This document shows, piece by piece, positions 1-5,697 of a stretch of DNA of 5,955 nt. The DNA lies in NCBI GenBank assembly GCA_945870015.1, contig CAMBQS010000229.1, positions 1 through 5,955 on the forward strand. Reading direction: 5' to 3'. The notes below the pieces were generated by a model. It was given only the letters and a program-made list of their open reading frames with translations, was not told where the DNA came from and searched no databases. The stretch's first letter is position 1. The number at the start of each line of letters is the position of its first letter. Origin of the DNA: Desulfocicer vacuolatum DSM 3385. GTDB lineage: Bacteria > Desulfobacterota > Desulfobacteria > Desulfobacterales > SURF-7. The position numbers and the translations under genes were made by a program.

Positions 1-515
1 ATCAGGACAATGTCGACTCCCGTCCCTTATCCGATGGAGAATATCTGACCGTTGTCTCGTCAGAAGGTACCAAAATCACAGATTTGTCCATTGATGATAT
101 CCCATCCTCCTCTGAAACACCGTCGGATCTGGATTTTATCTATGGCCTGATCGGTTTTACCATTGAAGATGTCGGGGCAGGGAAGAAAACCATTGTAACC
201 CTCTATTTCCCAGAGGATGCTGCCCCTTCAACCTATTATAAATACGGGCCGACACCGGATCAGCCAAAGGATCACTGGTATGAATTCATGTTTAACGGAG
301 AGACCGGTGCCGAGATCGACGGCAATGTTGTTACCCTCCATTTTATTGATGGAAAGCGCGGGGATGATGTATATACCCTGGATGGTAAAATCATCGATAT
401 CGGAGGCCCTGGCTTCCGGGACGCGCAGACAGAGAGTGTGGCTGCTTCAATGAGCAGCGATTCCGGAGGCAGCGCAAAGGGAGGTTGTTTTCTCAGTTGC
501 CTGAATGAGAAATAA
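1..515 (+). CDS. C-terminal part of a choice-of-anchor-U-like secreted/surface protein (5' truncated by window)
   Basis: The reading frame is open from base 3 to the TAA at 513-515, so 170 residues are visible and the true start is upstream; the internal TTG at 84 is not a real start. Visible residues about 43-137 resemble the choice-of-anchor U domain: an LDFIYGLIGF-type opening strand, a YYKYGPTPD turn, a WYEF strand, a GNVVTLHFIDG strand, a GDD turn and a closing IIDIGGPG. In that family the domain sits just before a C-terminal surface anchor. Here the tail is a Ser/Gly-rich linker followed by GGCFLSC and only LNEK, with no hydrophobic helix and no basic cluster. The tail frame overlaps nothing and ends 7 nt before the stop of the convergent DUF2520 gene. 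A weak 7-bp stem (489-495/506-512) overlaps the stop but has no T tract. Function and partners are unknown. Family call moderately sure; cell-surface location inferred. Confidence 0.7.
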   Translation, partial: QDNVDSRPLSDGEYLTVVSSEGTKITDLSIDDIPSSSETPSDLDFIYGLIGFTIEDVGAGKKTIVTLYFPEDAAPSTYYKYGPTPDQPKDHWYEFMFNGETGAEIDGNVVTLHFIDGKRGDDVYTLDGKIIDIGGPGFRDAQTESVAASMSSDSGGSAKGGCFLSCLNEK

Positions 516-522
516 AAATGGA

Positions 523-1407
523 TCAGGATGCTTTTTTTTCAGACAGCAATTGTATCAATTCCCGTGCTTTTTCTTTTGTGATGTTCCCGCTGGATTCCGC
601 AATATGAACTGTATATCTTCCCAGGATCTGATACAAGGTGAGCAGGTCAGGGGCCATGCGGAGGATTTCATCCACATGGGTTTGTACGGTTTCCGTATCC
701 CCCCGGACAATCGGACCGGTCAGGGCTTTTTCCGTGCCTTTTTTTTCAATGTTGGAGAGGGTGCCATGAATCAGGGGTCCCAGAACCTGAAAGGCGTTTT
801 CCGCCGGAATGCCGGCAATCTGTAACAGCTTGAATGCCATATCCTGAAGGGTAACCAGATAGTTTGAGGCCACCACTGCGGCAGCATGATAGGCTGTTTT
901 TGCATGGGTTTTGATGAAAAAACAGGTTGCCCCCAGATCCTGCGCAATCTTCCGGGCCATGGCAGTTGCGTCTATTTCTCCCTCTATGGCAGCGATGATG
1001 TTTTTAAACGGATTCCCTTCTGTCCTTGTTGAGGCAAAGCTTTGCAGGGGATGGAGGGAGCCGATGGAGACCTCATATTTTTTTAAAGCCGACAGAATGG
1101 TAGACGGCTGGGACCCGCTGCAATGCAATACAACGGCATTTTTTTTCAATCCTTTTTTTTCAGCCAGAAGGGAAGCGGCGGCCTGAATCTGACCATCGGG
1201 CGTGGTGATAAAAACCACATCAGCAGACCGGGTGATCTCCCAGGGTTTGTCACTGAAGATATCCGTACCCAGATCCTCTGCTGCCTTTCGGGCAGAGTGG
1301 ATGCTTTTGCTGGCAAGACCGGCCAGGGGATATCCTGAAGATTTCATCTGTTTTGCCAGCGCGCATCCAACCTTGCCACATCCGACAATTGCAAATGATG
1401 CTTTCAT
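523..1407 (-). CDS. Rossmann-like / DUF2520 domain protein (putative NAD(P)-dependent dehydrogenase-like)
   Basis: The product is 294 residues when started at the ATG at 1407, which has AAGGAG 7 nt upstream; a longer TTG start at 1425 would place the Shine-Dalgarno inside the gene. Residues 1-125 form a dinucleotide-binding fold: IVGCGKVG with GxGxxG at 9-14, ADVVFITTPD at 62-71, VLHCSGS at 93-99 and GSLHPLQSFA at 116-125. Residues about 130-290 are the helical DUF2520 part, with YHAAAVVASNYL at 173-184 and ALTGPIVRGD at 228-237, laid out as in other beta-hydroxyacid-dehydrogenase-like proteins (COG5495 type). Full family length, no break. The reaction is unknown. In actinobacteria I recall relatives lying beside pantothenate genes, which hints at a ketopantoate-reductase-like role, but no pan gene lies here. 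It is monocistronic as far as visible, divergent from hisS. Oddity: four A8 runs on the coding strand, read as GAA-AAA-AAA or AAA-AAA-AAT. Family call is sure, function is not. Confidence 0.92.
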   Translation of the reverse strand: MKASFAIVGCGKVGCALAKQMKSSGYPLAGLASKSIHSARKAAEDLGTDIFSDKPWEITRSADVVFITTPDGQIQAAASLLAEKKGLKKNAVVLHCSGSQPSTILSALKKYEVSIGSLHPLQSFASTRTEGNPFKNIIAAIEGEIDATAMARKIAQDLGATCFFIKTHAKTAYHAAAVVASNYLVTLQDMAFKLLQIAGIPAENAFQVLGPLIHGTLSNIEKKGTEKALTGPIVRGDTETVQTHVDEILRMAPDLLTLYQILGRYTVHIAESSGNITKEKARELIQLLSEKKAS

Positions 1408-1414
1408 GAAAGCA

Positions 1415-1420
1415 CTCCTT
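1415..1420 (-). promoter_or_regulatory. Ribosome binding site deciding the DUF2520 start
   Basis: On the minus strand the sequence reads AAGGAG, then the 7 nt TGCTTTC, then ATG. This is a near-perfect Shine-Dalgarno at normal spacing and selects the ATG at 1407 over the in-frame TTG at 1425. Confidence 0.85.
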
Positions 1421-1573
1421 CCCAATACATTTGGTTACAATTAGAGATTGAAAGCCTGTTGCGGGCTCTTCCCCGGTAATGTGCCGATTGGTTGTTGTGT
1501 CCATCTGATTACTTTCTTTCGGGTTGTTTTACAATGTTTTTTCATATTATTTCAGTATTCAAAAGGAAAAACA

Positions 1574-1609
1574 TTCATATTGACTTAAAGACAGGCTCTG
1601 GGTTAATAG
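1574..1609 (+). promoter_or_regulatory. Candidate sigma70 promoter of hisS-aspS
   Basis: The -35 TTGACT lies at 1580-1585. The -10 is poor: TTAATA at 1603-1608 (spacer 17) or TAATAG at 1604-1609 (spacer 18). The preceding 11-bp block TTCATATTGAC (1574-1584) is identical to the block forming the -35 of the strong tRNA-Asn promoter at 5747-5757, which supports the call. A/T-rich DNA lies upstream (1530-1575). Transcription would start near 1615. Confidence 0.45.
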
Positions 1610-1702
1610 GGTAACGGTTATCAGGTGGCAGCGCCATAAATGATCCGGATTCCGGCGCATTCACGATTCAATCTGCTTTTTTGCAGCAACTTTTTGTTAT
1701 TA

Positions 1703-1722
1703 TTGATCAAAAAACTGGACTT
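1703..1722 (+). repeat. Shared upstream motif, copy 1 (just before hisS ATG)
   Basis: The sequence TTGATCAAAAAAC followed by TGGACTT matches 18 of 20 bases at 5727-5746 upstream of tRNA-Asn; the first 13 bases are identical. The core TTGATCAA is an 8-bp palindrome. This copy ends 2 nt before the hisS ATG, so it would lie in the mRNA at the ribosome-binding region, where no good Shine-Dalgarno exists. Role unknown. Confidence 0.5.
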
Positions 1723-1724
1723 GC

Positions 1725-2981
1725 ATGATACAGTTAATTCGAGGTTTTAAAGACATCCTGCCGGAGGAATCCGCTCTCTGGCAGCATATTGAAAATACAG
1801 CCAGAGCCTTGTTCGAGGATTTCGGATTCAGGGAGATCCATCCGCCGGTTCTGGAAAAAACAGAACTGTTCAAACGCAGCATTGGCGAGGATACGGATAT
1901 TGTTGAAAAGGAGATGTACACCTTTGCCGACCGGAACGGGGATCTTATCACCCTTCGGCCGGAAGCAACCGCTTCGGTTGTGCGCTCCTATATTCAACAC
2001 AAAATGTATGCAGTTGATCCTATCCGGAAAATGTATACCATCGGCCCTATGTTCCGGAGAGAGAGACCACAAAAAGGGCGGTACCGGCAGTTTTATCAGA
2101 TCAATGCCGAGGTGTTCGGCGAGGCCTCTCCCTATATTGACGCACAACTGATTTTCATGCTGGTGACACTGTTTTCAAAACTGGGTGTCATGGATATCAA
2201 TGCCCATATCAATTCACTGGGATGTCCGGAATGCCGTCCTGATTTCAGGAAGGCATTGTCCGAACTTCTGATATCCAGAAAAGAGCAGCTTTGCGAGGAC
2301 TGCATCCGGCGGAGTGAACGGAACCCTTTGCGTGTGCTGGACTGCAAGGTTCCTGCATGCAGGGAGGCGGTTTCAGAGGCTCCTTCCATCATGGATTTTC
2401 TCTGTCCGGATTGCGCACGCCATTTTGATACGGTTCAGGCCATGCTGGTAAAACAGGGAGTCCGGTTTGAACTGGACAAACGCCTGGTCCGGGGGCTTGA
2501 TTATTATACCCGTACAACCTTTGAGCTCCAGACCGGAGCATTGGGCGCCCAGAGTGCTGTTGCAGGCGGAGGCCGGTATGACGGCCTGGTGAAAGCGCTG
2601 GGAGGTCCGGCCCATCCGGCCATTGGTTTTGCCATCGGGTTTGACCGGCTCGTGGAGATTGTTTCCCAGAGCCAGGAAAACCTGGAAAAAAAGCCGGTCA
2701 TTTTTATCGCAGCCCTGGGAGAAGAGGGTATCCAAAACGGGTATATCTGGGCAAACGAACTGTGCCTGGCCGGAGTCCCGACTGAGGCGGATTTTTCCGG
2801 AAAAAGCCTGAAAAGCCTGATGAAACGGGCGGACAGAATGGGGGCATTGTTTGTGCTGATGGTTGGTGAGAGTGAACTGAAAGAGGGCAGGGTCGTTCTG
2901 CGGGATATGAAAACAAAAGAACAGCATGCATTTCCTGTGGATAAACTGACAGAGACAATTACAAATTTTTTAAATCGATAA
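1725..2981 (+). CDS. hisS: Histidyl-tRNA synthetase (HisRS)
   Basis: This cytoplasmic class II synthetase of 418 residues, normal family length, attaches histidine to tRNA-His with ATP. Visible motifs in order: an RGFKDILPEE start (6-15); motif 1 around 35-60; LRPEATA at 77-83; motif 2 FRRERPQKGRYRQF at 110-123; the HisRS-specific LVRGLDYYT at 254-262; GGGRYDGL at 281-288; motif 3 with GFDR at 305-308; and a C-terminal anticodon-binding domain from about 323. The insertion region holds four cysteine pairs (C167/C170, C190/C193, C207/C212, C227/C230), probably a metal site as in many non-enterobacterial HisRS. The ATG at 1725 is the first possible start: TGA at 1704-1706 closes the frame upstream. 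Its Shine-Dalgarno is weak or absent. aspS follows after 19 nt, so the two are cotranscribed, as in many bacteria. Identification is secure. Confidence 0.98.
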   Translation: MIQLIRGFKDILPEESALWQHIENTARALFEDFGFREIHPPVLEKTELFKRSIGEDTDIVEKEMYTFADRNGDLITLRPEATASVVRSYIQHKMYAVDPIRKMYTIGPMFRRERPQKGRYRQFYQINAEVFGEASPYIDAQLIFMLVTLFSKLGVMDINAHINSLGCPECRPDFRKALSELLISRKEQLCEDCIRRSERNPLRVLDCKVPACREAVSEAPSIMDFLCPDCARHFDTVQAMLVKQGVRFELDKRLVRGLDYYTRTTFELQTGALGAQSAVAGGGRYDGLVKALGGPAHPAIGFAIGFDRLVEIVSQSQENLEKKPVIFIAALGEEGIQNGYIWANELCLAGVPTEADFSGKSLKSLMKRADRMGALFVLMVGESELKEGRVVLRDMKTKEQHAFPVDKLTETITNFLNR

Positions 2982-2986
2982 AATAA

Positions 2987-2992
2987 AAGGAG
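2987..2992 (+). promoter_or_regulatory. Ribosome binding site supporting the TTG start of aspS
   Basis: AAGGAG ends 8 nt before the TTG at 3001. The next in-frame candidate, ATG at 3022, has GGAG only 2-3 nt ahead, too close. The TTG start also gives the usual N-terminal run LGEMRKTHHC of bacterial AspRS. Confidence 0.8.
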
Positions 2993-3000
2993 TAAATCCA

Positions 3001-4785
3001 TTGTCCGATATACTTGGAGAGATGAGAAAGACCCATCATTGCAATGCGCTGGGCAAAAAACAGATTGGTGAAGAAGTTATTTTAATGGGCTGGGTTCAGC
3101 GGCGGCGTGATCATGGCGGGGTTATTTTTGTGGATCTGCGCGACCGGGAAGGAATCACCCAGATTGTTTTTAACCCGGAAAGAGAGCAGGAAGCACATGC
3201 AAAAGCGCATTCCGTGCGAAGCGAGTTTGTTCTGGGCATCAGAGGAAAGGTGGAATCGCGGCCCGACGGCATGATCAATCCGAATCTCAAAACCGGTGCA
3301 ATCGAGATCCTTGTGACAGAGCTGAAAATTCTGAATACTGCACAGACACCGCCATTCATGATTGAAGAAACCGTTGATGTGTCCGAAAGCATCCGGCTCA
3401 AGCACCGTCATATTGATCTTCGGCGGCCTCAGCTTCAAAAGAATATTATCACCCGGCACAAGGCAGCCGCCTCCATCCGGCAGTATCTGAATGCCAATGG
3501 TTTTCTGGATATTGAAACCCCGGTACTGACGCGGAGCACCCCGGAAGGAGCCAGGGATTATCTGGTGCCGTCACGGGTCAACCAGGGGCAGTTCTATGCC
3601 CTGCCTCAATCTCCCCAGTTGTTCAAACAGCTTCTGATGGTTGCGGGTTTTGACCGGTATTATCAGATTGTCCGCTGTTTCCGGGATGAAGACCTGCGGG
3701 CAGACCGTCAGCCGGAATTTACGCAGGTCGACCTTGAGATGTCCTTTGTGGGAGAGGAAGATGTGATGTCCATTGCAGAAGGGCTGGTGACCGCACTTTT
3801 CAAGGATGTTCTGGACAGGAATCTTGCGACACCCTTTGAACGGCTGGACTATGCAGATGCCATTGACCGGTTCGGTCTGGATAAACCCGATATGCGGTTT
3901 GGTCTGGAACTCCAGAATATTTCGGATATTGTTGAGCACTCCGGCTTCAAGGTTTTTGCAAGCGTGGTGGAAAAGGGCGGAATCGTGAAAGCCTTGAATG
4001 CAAAAGGATGCATTGATTTTTCCAGAAAAGAGATAGACGACCTCACGGAATTTGTCGCTGTGTACCGGGCCAAAGGATTGGCCTGGATCAAGGTCAAGGA
4101 GGATTCCTGGCAGTCTCCCATTGCCAAGTTTTTTACCGATGCGGAAAAAGAGGCGCTGGCGGAGCGGATCAACATGGAACCCGGAGACCTGGTCTTTTTC
4201 GTAGCAGACCAGCCCAAAATCGTGAATGAAGCCCTGGGACATCTTCGGAATCATCTGGGGAAGAAGCTCAACCTGATCGATGAAAAAGAGTTCCGGTTTG
4301 TCTGGGTAACCCATTTCCCCATGTTCGAATACGATGAAACGGAAAAACGATACCAGGCCCTTCATCATCCGTTTACCGCGCCGCTGGATGAAGATTATGG
4401 CAAACTGTTCGACAAACCCCTTGAGGTGAGATCACGGGCCTATGACATGGTGCTGAACGGTTCCGAGATCGGAGGCGGGAGCATCCGTATTCATCAAAGG
4501 GATCTTCAGGAAAATGTACTTCAGGCCCTTGGCATGGAGAAGAAGGATTATGAAGGAAAATTCGGATTCCTGCTGTCTGCCCTGGATTCCGGGGCGCCTC
4601 CCCATGGCGGTCTGGCATTTGGGCTGGATCGCATGGTGATGATTCTCTGCGGCATGCAGTCCATCCGGGATGTGATTGCTTTTCCCAAAACCCAGCGGGC
4701 CGCCTGTCTGCTCACCGAAGCGCCCTCCGAACCGGGCAGGGAACAGCTTCTGGAGCTTGCCTTGAAGGTGATGATCGAAAAATAG
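3001..4785 (+). CDS. aspS: Aspartyl-tRNA synthetase, probably non-discriminating (Asp/Asn)
   Basis: A bacterial-type class IIb enzyme of 594 residues, full length, starting at TTG 3001. Domains in order: OB-fold anticodon-binding domain about 15-115 (MGWVQRRRDHGG at 29-40); catalytic core from about 140 with the loop TPEGARDYLVPSR (180-192), QSPQ (203-206) and motif 2 RCFRDEDLRADRQPEFTQVD (225-244); a bacterial GAD insertion about 295-425; then GSEIGGGSIRIH (487-498) and motif 3 GLAFGLDRMVMI (537-548) with Arg544. His38 and Gly90 correspond in sequence and in spacing (52 residues) to His31 and Gly83 of the Pseudomonas aeruginosa enzyme, which are linked to relaxed tRNA choice; E. coli has Leu and Lys there. 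It may thus make Asp-tRNA-Asn for the GatCAB amidotransferase as well as Asp-tRNA-Asp. Second gene of the hisS operon. Enzyme certain; tRNA specificity inferred. Confidence 0.98.
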   Translation: MSDILGEMRKTHHCNALGKKQIGEEVILMGWVQRRRDHGGVIFVDLRDREGITQIVFNPEREQEAHAKAHSVRSEFVLGIRGKVESRPDGMINPNLKTGAIEILVTELKILNTAQTPPFMIEETVDVSESIRLKHRHIDLRRPQLQKNIITRHKAAASIRQYLNANGFLDIETPVLTRSTPEGARDYLVPSRVNQGQFYALPQSPQLFKQLLMVAGFDRYYQIVRCFRDEDLRADRQPEFTQVDLEMSFVGEEDVMSIAEGLVTALFKDVLDRNLATPFERLDYADAIDRFGLDKPDMRFGLELQNISDIVEHSGFKVFASVVEKGGIVKALNAKGCIDFSRKEIDDLTEFVAVYRAKGLAWIKVKEDSWQSPIAKFFTDAEKEALAERINMEPGDLVFFVADQPKIVNEALGHLRNHLGKKLNLIDEKEFRFVWVTHFPMFEYDETEKRYQALHHPFTAPLDEDYGKLFDKPLEVRSRAYDMVLNGSEIGGGSIRIHQRDLQENVLQALGMEKKDYEGKFGFLLSALDSGAPPHGGLAFGLDRMVMILCGMQSIRDVIAFPKTQRAACLLTEAPSEPGREQLLELALKVMIEK

Positions 4786-4890
4786 CCCAATGATTCCCAC
4801 CCTAATGGGGATGACAGAATCCCGATAACTCCCCCCTTAAGTGATGACAAAATCCCAATAATTCCCCCCTCGAGGGGGGATCAAGGGGGG
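4786..4890. repeat. Three degenerate tandem C-rich repeats with palindromes, directly after aspS
   Basis: Three direct copies start with CCCRATRAYTCCC: 4786-4820 (35 nt), 4821-4853 (33 nt) and 4854-4890 (37 nt). Copies 1 and 2 end in GATGACARAAT. Copy 1 folds as ATTCCCA (4793-4799), loop CCCTAA, TGGGGAT (4806-4812). Copy 3 holds a perfect 18-bp palindrome at 4863-4880 (T, C6, TCGA, G6, A), then AAGGGGGG at 4883-4890 that can also pair with CCCCCCTT at 4831-4838. The look is that of REP-like intergenic palindromes. They lie between the convergent ends of aspS and the minus-strand gene pair and could stop or stabilise both transcripts, but no T tract follows, so I do not call a classical terminator. 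Confidence 0.75.
4863..4880. other. Perfect 18-bp G/C palindrome (candidate bidirectional 3' hairpin)
   Basis: Six C, TCGA, six G, flanked by a matching T and A. As RNA this gives a very stable 7-bp stem with a 4-nt loop in either direction. It lies 78 nt past the aspS stop and 53 nt past the stop of the minus-strand gene at 4933. It could protect 3' ends or aid termination; there is no U run on either strand. Confidence 0.5.
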
Positions 4891-4932
4891 TGTAATCACA
4901 TTTCACAAACTCTCCGCAAACCCATACACCTC

Positions 4933-5211
4933 TCAGAAATACCTGACCACATGCAAACAGATCCCCGCTGCATTATAGGCCGGATTATCCCTGGTTGCAC
5001 CCTGCCCATTTAAAACATGCATGAATCTGAAACCAAAGATCAGTGCATTATGGTCTTCAAGCGTGTATTGAATCGATGAACCGATACGCCAGATAAAACT
5101 GTAAAGATCTCCTCCTGCCGGAAACTCCTTATTATGAAAAGGGGAAAGCATCGCAAGACAGAGAAACAGAATACCCGGAATCGTAATCATGGTTTTGAAT
5201 ATCCGGATCAT
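4933..5211 (-). CDS. Truncated PagL-like acyloxyacyl hydrolase remnant (probably inactive)
   Basis: 92 residues. The N terminus (about 1-24) is a signal-like segment with basic residues at 3 and 6 and a hydrophobic run ITIPGILFLCLAML. Residues about 30-92 resemble the last third of the lipid A 3-O-deacylase/acyloxyacyl hydrolase outer-membrane barrel: FPAGGDLYSFIW, SSIQYTLED, ALIFGFRFMHVLNG, DNPAYNAAGI and a terminal aromatic RYF. Family members are roughly 150-200 residues, so the first strands are missing. The usual catalytic His-x-Ser (HxSN) reads HVLN, so the serine is replaced by leucine. Activity is therefore unlikely; it may be a decayed gene or a small exported protein made by internal deletion. 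It starts 11 nt after the lipoprotein stop, with only a weak CAGG ahead of the ATG, so it is probably cotranscribed. Homology is judged by eye and only moderately sure. Confidence 0.5.
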   Translation of the reverse strand: MIRIFKTMITIPGILFLCLAMLSPFHNKEFPAGGDLYSFIWRIGSSIQYTLEDHNALIFGFRFMHVLNGQGATRDNPAYNAAGICLHVVRYF

Positions 5212-5222
5212 GAACCTGCGCC

Positions 5223-5564
5223 CTATGACTGAAAATCTTCAGTGTTTACATAAATCTCTGCTGTTTCTGTAATCCGGAAATCCAGGTCATATTGTCTGGA
5301 TATCCCGTTATAGATCACAATCACCTCGGCATCATACCACAGGGCATAGACATACAGGACTCCCTGGCTGCCGGCGTCAATCCATTCCGATTGCTCTTGA
5401 AATCCTGAAGATGTTTCTTCGGTATACCGGACTTCAATGGACTGGTTGGTTTCATTATAGACAAGCAACCTGCCGTTGGATGTGTTCCGGTTGTTGTCTG
5501 CGTTGCATCCCGCCAGCAGGAGTACCATGATAAAAGCCGGTATCAGAATCAGATTATTTTTCAT
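5223..5564 (-). CDS. Small lipoprotein of unknown function
   Basis: 113 residues with a clear type II signal peptide: Lys2, a hydrophobic core at 5-17 and lipobox LAGC at 17-20, so the mature protein starts at Cys20. Residue +2 is Asn, not Asp, so by the enterobacterial rule it would go to the outer membrane. The start ATG at 5564 has AAGGGG 5 nt upstream. After a polar NADNNRNTSNG linker the mature part (about 31-108) looks all-beta: alternating strands around RLLVYNET, IEVRYTEE, GVLYVYALW, AEVIVIYNG and AEIYVNTED. There are no further cysteines and no catalytic motif. I do not recognise the family. It is the first gene of a minus-strand pair with the truncated hydrolase-like gene; the context suggests a cell-envelope role but does not define it. 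Confidence 0.8.
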   Translation of the reverse strand: MKNNLILIPAFIMVLLLAGCNADNNRNTSNGRLLVYNETNQSIEVRYTEETSSGFQEQSEWIDAGSQGVLYVYALWYDAEVIVIYNGISRQYDLDFRITETAEIYVNTEDFQS

Positions 5565-5634
5565 TGTTTCCCCTTTTCACAGGTGATGGCTCACTCTTGC
5601 CTGCCTGACAGCATATCCTCACGTATCTTACTGA

Positions 5635-5663
5635 ACCATATCTAACGCATTCATATTAATCAA
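5635..5663 (-). promoter_or_regulatory. Candidate promoter of the lipoprotein gene pair
   Basis: On the minus strand, TTGATT (5663-5658) and TATGGT (5640-5635) are separated by 17 nt; each matches 4 of 6 consensus bases. Transcription would start near 5628, leaving a 5' leader of about 60 nt. Confidence 0.35.
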
Positions 5664-5670
5664 GAAGTAT

Positions 5671-5690
5671 AAAACATCATGAAATGTTTT
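5671..5690. repeat. A/T inverted repeat upstream of the lipoprotein promoter
   Basis: AAAACAT (5671-5677) and ATGTTTT (5684-5690) are perfect inverted repeats around CATGAA. The site sits 7 bp upstream of the -35 of the minus-strand promoter, a place typical for an activator or operator. The stem is too A/T-rich to be a convincing terminator. Confidence 0.3.
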
Positions 5691-5697
5691 CTGCTTT

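Larger units (their letters stand above)
1408..1724. other. Divergent intergenic region between the DUF2520 gene and hisS
   Basis: This 317-nt gap holds the control regions of two divergent genes. The left part (about 1421-1560) serves the DUF2520 gene; I see no convincing -35/-10 pair there. The right part holds the hisS promoter (1574-1609) and a leader of about 110 nt. In the leader a modest stem can form: GTG 1625-1627 with CAC 1662-1664, then GCGCC 1631-1635 with GGCGC 1654-1658. It is followed by CTGC-T6-GCAG (1673-1686), whose T6G can alternatively pair with CAAAAAA at 1708-1714. There is no T-box or recognisable riboswitch. A 36-codon ORF (1640-1750) starts at an ATG with AGGTGG 11 nt upstream and runs 26 nt into hisS; it is only a possible leader peptide. 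Confidence 0.6.

Noticed and set aside
84..515. TTG at 84 as the start of a 143-residue protein
   Set aside because: The frame is open back to base 3 and no Shine-Dalgarno precedes 84; the gene is simply cut by the window edge.
505..825. Plus-strand frame over the DUF2520 3' half
   Set aside because: It overlaps a secure gene on the other strand, and its Phe-rich composition comes from the T8 tracts.
1408..1425. TTG at 1425 as the DUF2520 start
   Set aside because: It would put the AAGGAG ribosome site inside the gene and add six residues before the Rossmann strand.
1610..1724. T-box or riboswitch in the hisS leader
   Set aside because: No T-box consensus, no specifier loop and no terminator/antiterminator pair; stems are short and weak.
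3571..4368. A 265-codon open frame antisense to aspS
   Set aside because: It is the mirror of a highly conserved gene, has no recognisable domain and no ribosome site; other antisense frames over hisS and aspS are the same.
4786..4890. CRISPR array
   Set aside because: The units are adjacent, diverged and palindromic, with no unique spacers between them.
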